From the NCBI GenBank assembly GCA_003222855.1, contig QHXH01000338.1:1-6805 (forward strand): DNA of 6,805 nucleotides, read 5' to 3'. This document shows positions 5,244 through 6,805 of this stretch, one piece after another. This DNA comes from Acidobacteriota bacterium (GTDB taxonomy: Bacteria; Acidobacteriota; Blastocatellia; Pyrinomonadales; Pyrinomonadaceae). Position 1 is the first letter of the stretch, and the number at the start of each line of letters is the position of its first letter. Made by a program: the position numbers and the translations under genes. A model generated the notes under the pieces. That model was not told the origin of the DNA and ran no database searches. It worked only from the letters and a program-made list of their open reading frames with translations.

Positions 5244-6805
5244 ATGTCTACAGAAAAGATTGAAAACAGACCCGATCACATCAAATTCGCCGGCCGCATT
5301 CTCTTTCTGACGGAAGACACTTCAATTATTCGACGACAGCTTGAGGCTTCAGGCGAAGAAGCGAAACGGATTGAAGACGAGTTGGCCGAAGCGTTCGCGA
5401 GCGACGATCTGGCGTTGATGAGCAACATCTCGACCGATGAAATTACTCCGGGCTGGGTTTGTTTCTATTACGACGAGACGTTGGGCCAATACGTTTACGT
5501 CGGCATGCGCGACGGCGCGGTCAAGAAGGATGAAGTGAAGCAGGGCGGGTTCGCGGTCGTCGTGTCGGGCTTATCGAAAGGCTGCGGCTCGTCGCGCGAG
5601 ACTGCTCCTTACGCTGAGAAGTGGGCGGGCATTCAGCTGGTAATCGCGGAAAGCATTGAAAAGATCTACGGACAGAACTCGCAGAACATCGGCTTGTTGA
5701 CCTCGACTGATTTTGGCTTGATCGATCGTATTCGCCGCGGCGAAGAAATCGCGCTTGACCAATTTACGAAGGGACTGGATCCGATTTCGAGAGATATCGT
5801 CGAGTACGGCGGTCTGTTCAATTACAACAAAGCGAGGCTGGCGGGCGAAGTCTCGCCCCCGGAAATACAGAGTGTCAGAAGCCCACGCGTAAGCAAGGGC
5901 TCCGATACGAAGGTTGCCCTCCTTGACGGTCGGGCTTCCGACACGCGCCCGATGAACATCGTCGAGAAGATCATCGCGCGTCATACGTTTGTAAAAGCAG
6001 GAACCATCGGCGTCGAATCAGTCAAACCCGGTGATGCTCTCTTTGCGGTCGCTGACGTTCGCTTCTCGCACGAGTACGTCACGCCAATGGCAGCGTCGCT
6101 GTTCACGCAAGGCCTGGGTGCTGATGCGAAAGTGACGGAGCCCGAATCTGTCTTCGCCTTTCGCGATCACCTCACGTTCCTTGGCAAAGTCATGTCGCCG
6201 AAGCATCGCGAGATGGGTTTGCTTGAGAAAGCGGAAGGGCTCGCCACCACGCAGGAGAGTTTCACCGAGAAGCAGGGCATCAAACTCTATGGCGAGAATC
6301 CTGAAGGCGGATCGGAAGCCATCTGTCACAACGCCGTCGTCGAGGATCTCGCGCTGCCGGGACAGATTGTGATCGGGACGGACTCGCATACGTGTATGGC
6401 CGGGGTCCTGGGTTGCTTTGCCTTCGGCGTTGGCTCGACCGACATGGCAAACGCCTGGTTCACGAAAGACATTCGCATTCGCGTGCCCGAAACTGTCCGC
6501 TATGTTTTCAAGGGAAAAAAACGCGCGGACGTCGCGGCCAAAGATGTAATGCTTTACATCCTCGCGACCGACTACATGAAATCCAGTAAAGGCATCGGCA
6601 AAGTTCTGGAGTTTGCCGGCGAAGATTTGATGAACTGGCCCATGGACGAGCGCGCGACATTGACGAACATGGCGGTTGAAGCCGGTGGGACGACGGGAAT
6701 AATCGAACCGGACGAATCAACTCTGGCCTACGTTGTGACGATGCGCGGACTTGATGCCGAAACGGTGCGCAAAGGATTTGTTTACAGTGATGCGGACGCA
6801 GAATA
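5244..6805 (+). CDS. Aconitase/3-isopropylmalate dehydratase family protein, swivel domain first (3' truncated by window edge)
   Basis: There are 520 open codons and no stop before the window ends. The family isomerises hydroxy-acids by dehydration and rehydration on a [4Fe-4S] cluster; aconitate or isopropylmalate activity cannot be told apart here. The N-terminal LeuD-like swivel domain covers about residues 1-200. It holds TDEITPGW, then GCGSSRETAPYAEKW (113-127), whose Ser/Arg match the substrate-binding GxGSSRE loop, and NIGLLTSTDF. The LeuC-like domains begin at NIVEKIIARHT (about 238) and include VRFSHEYVTP (272-281), FRDHLTFL, KLYGENPEGG and GTDSHTCMAG (378-387). The cluster cysteines, expected in GSCTN and CGPC-type motifs, lie beyond the window. 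Domain order is swivel first, as in AcnB and opposite to AcnA, but without AcnB's HEAT-like domain. Residues 210-234 are encoded by a palindromic repeat in the inter-domain linker. It has its own TATAAT box and Shine-Dalgarno site. Confidence 0.88.
   Translation, partial: MSTEKIENRPDHIKFAGRILFLTEDTSIIRRQLEASGEEAKRIEDELAEAFASDDLALMSNISTDEITPGWVCFYYDETLGQYVYVGMRDGAVKKDEVKQGGFAVVVSGLSKGCGSSRETAPYAEKWAGIQLVIAESIEKIYGQNSQNIGLLTSTDFGLIDRIRRGEEIALDQFTKGLDPISRDIVEYGGLFNYNKARLAGEVSPPEIQSVRSPRVSKGSDTKVALLDGRASDTRPMNIVEKIIARHTFVKAGTIGVESVKPGDALFAVADVRFSHEYVTPMAASLFTQGLGADAKVTEPESVFAFRDHLTFLGKVMSPKHREMGLLEKAEGLATTQESFTEKQGIKLYGENPEGGSEAICHNAVVEDLALPGQIVIGTDSHTCMAGVLGCFAFGVGSTDMANAWFTKDIRIRVPETVRYVFKGKKRADVAAKDVMLYILATDYMKSSKGIGKVLEFAGEDLMNWPMDERATLTNMAVEAGGTTGIIEPDESTLAYVVTMRGLDAETVRKGFVYSDADAE
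5872..5944. repeat. Palindromic repeat family A inserted in frame inside the aconitase-family gene
   Basis: The left arm 5872-5900 and right arm 5916-5944 are inverted repeats matching at 21 of 29 positions. The outer 13 bases (GTGTCAGAAGCCC against GGGCTTCCGACAC) differ at one position. The loop is 15 bases. The right arm shares TGACGGTCGGG with the half copy at 1658-1686, and its CCCTCC and GTCGGGCT elements with the intergenic copy at 936-1021. The coding frame passes through without a stop, giving 25 residues that begin SVRSPRVSKG and end LLDGRASDT, between the swivel domain and the catalytic domains. Confidence 0.8.

Noticed and set aside
5871..5945. Frameshift or pseudogenisation of the aconitase-family gene by the repeat
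   Set aside because: Translation from 5244 stays open through the repeat to the window end, and both flanking domains are in the same frame.
5571..6389. Two long minus-strand open frames (5571-5984 and 6018-6389)
   Set aside because: Both are antisense to the aconitase-family gene, whose plus-strand frame shows conserved motifs throughout; they reflect codon bias.
1..6805. tRNA, rRNA or riboswitch
   Set aside because: I saw no cloverleaf with a GTTCGANTC-type arm, no rRNA-like conserved blocks and no known riboswitch core; the structured segments are all the palindromic repeats listed.

Overview
The window reads as a bacterial chromosome segment of moderate G+C. Its gene content (a short AraC regulator next to a VOC protein, DUF2891, DUF434, a swivel-first aconitase-family protein) and its dense stock of palindromic intergenic repeats suggest a soil or environmental bacterium, most likely an Acidobacteriota of the Blastocatellia/Pyrinomonadales type. 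That placement is inference from style and recalled families, not from a marker gene.

Layout. The left edge holds the last 86 codons of a plus-strand membrane protein, probably an ABC-type permease. A minus-strand block from 3211 down to 392 follows: a DUF434/DUF5616-type protein, a family 2 glycosyltransferase, a short AraC-family regulator and a VOC (glyoxalase-fold) protein. From 3324 everything is on the plus strand: an 81-residue small protein overlapping a nucleotidyltransferase gene that looks damaged near its 3' end, then a secreted DUF2891 protein, then the first 520 codons of an aconitase/3-isopropylmalate dehydratase family enzyme that runs off the right edge. No stretch longer than about 300 bases lacks a gene.

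The main theme is palindromic repeats. At least four distinct inverted-repeat families occupy the gaps: 936-1021, 1549-1644, 2421-2486 and 5098-5199. A half copy at 1658-1686 belongs to the first family and stops one base short of the glycosyltransferase stop codon. Another member of that family lies at 5872-5944 inside the aconitase-family gene. It keeps the reading frame open and adds about 25 residues in the linker between the swivel domain and the [4Fe-4S] catalytic domains. This resembles the protein-coding palindromic elements described in Rickettsia (RPE) and is the most interesting signal here.

The genes do not form one pathway. Likely functional pairs are AraC with VOC (regulator and target) and the small protein with the nucleotidyltransferase (overlapping two-gene module, possibly toxin-antitoxin-like). 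The aconitase-family gene has its own TATAAT box and Shine-Dalgarno site just after the 5098-5199 palindrome.
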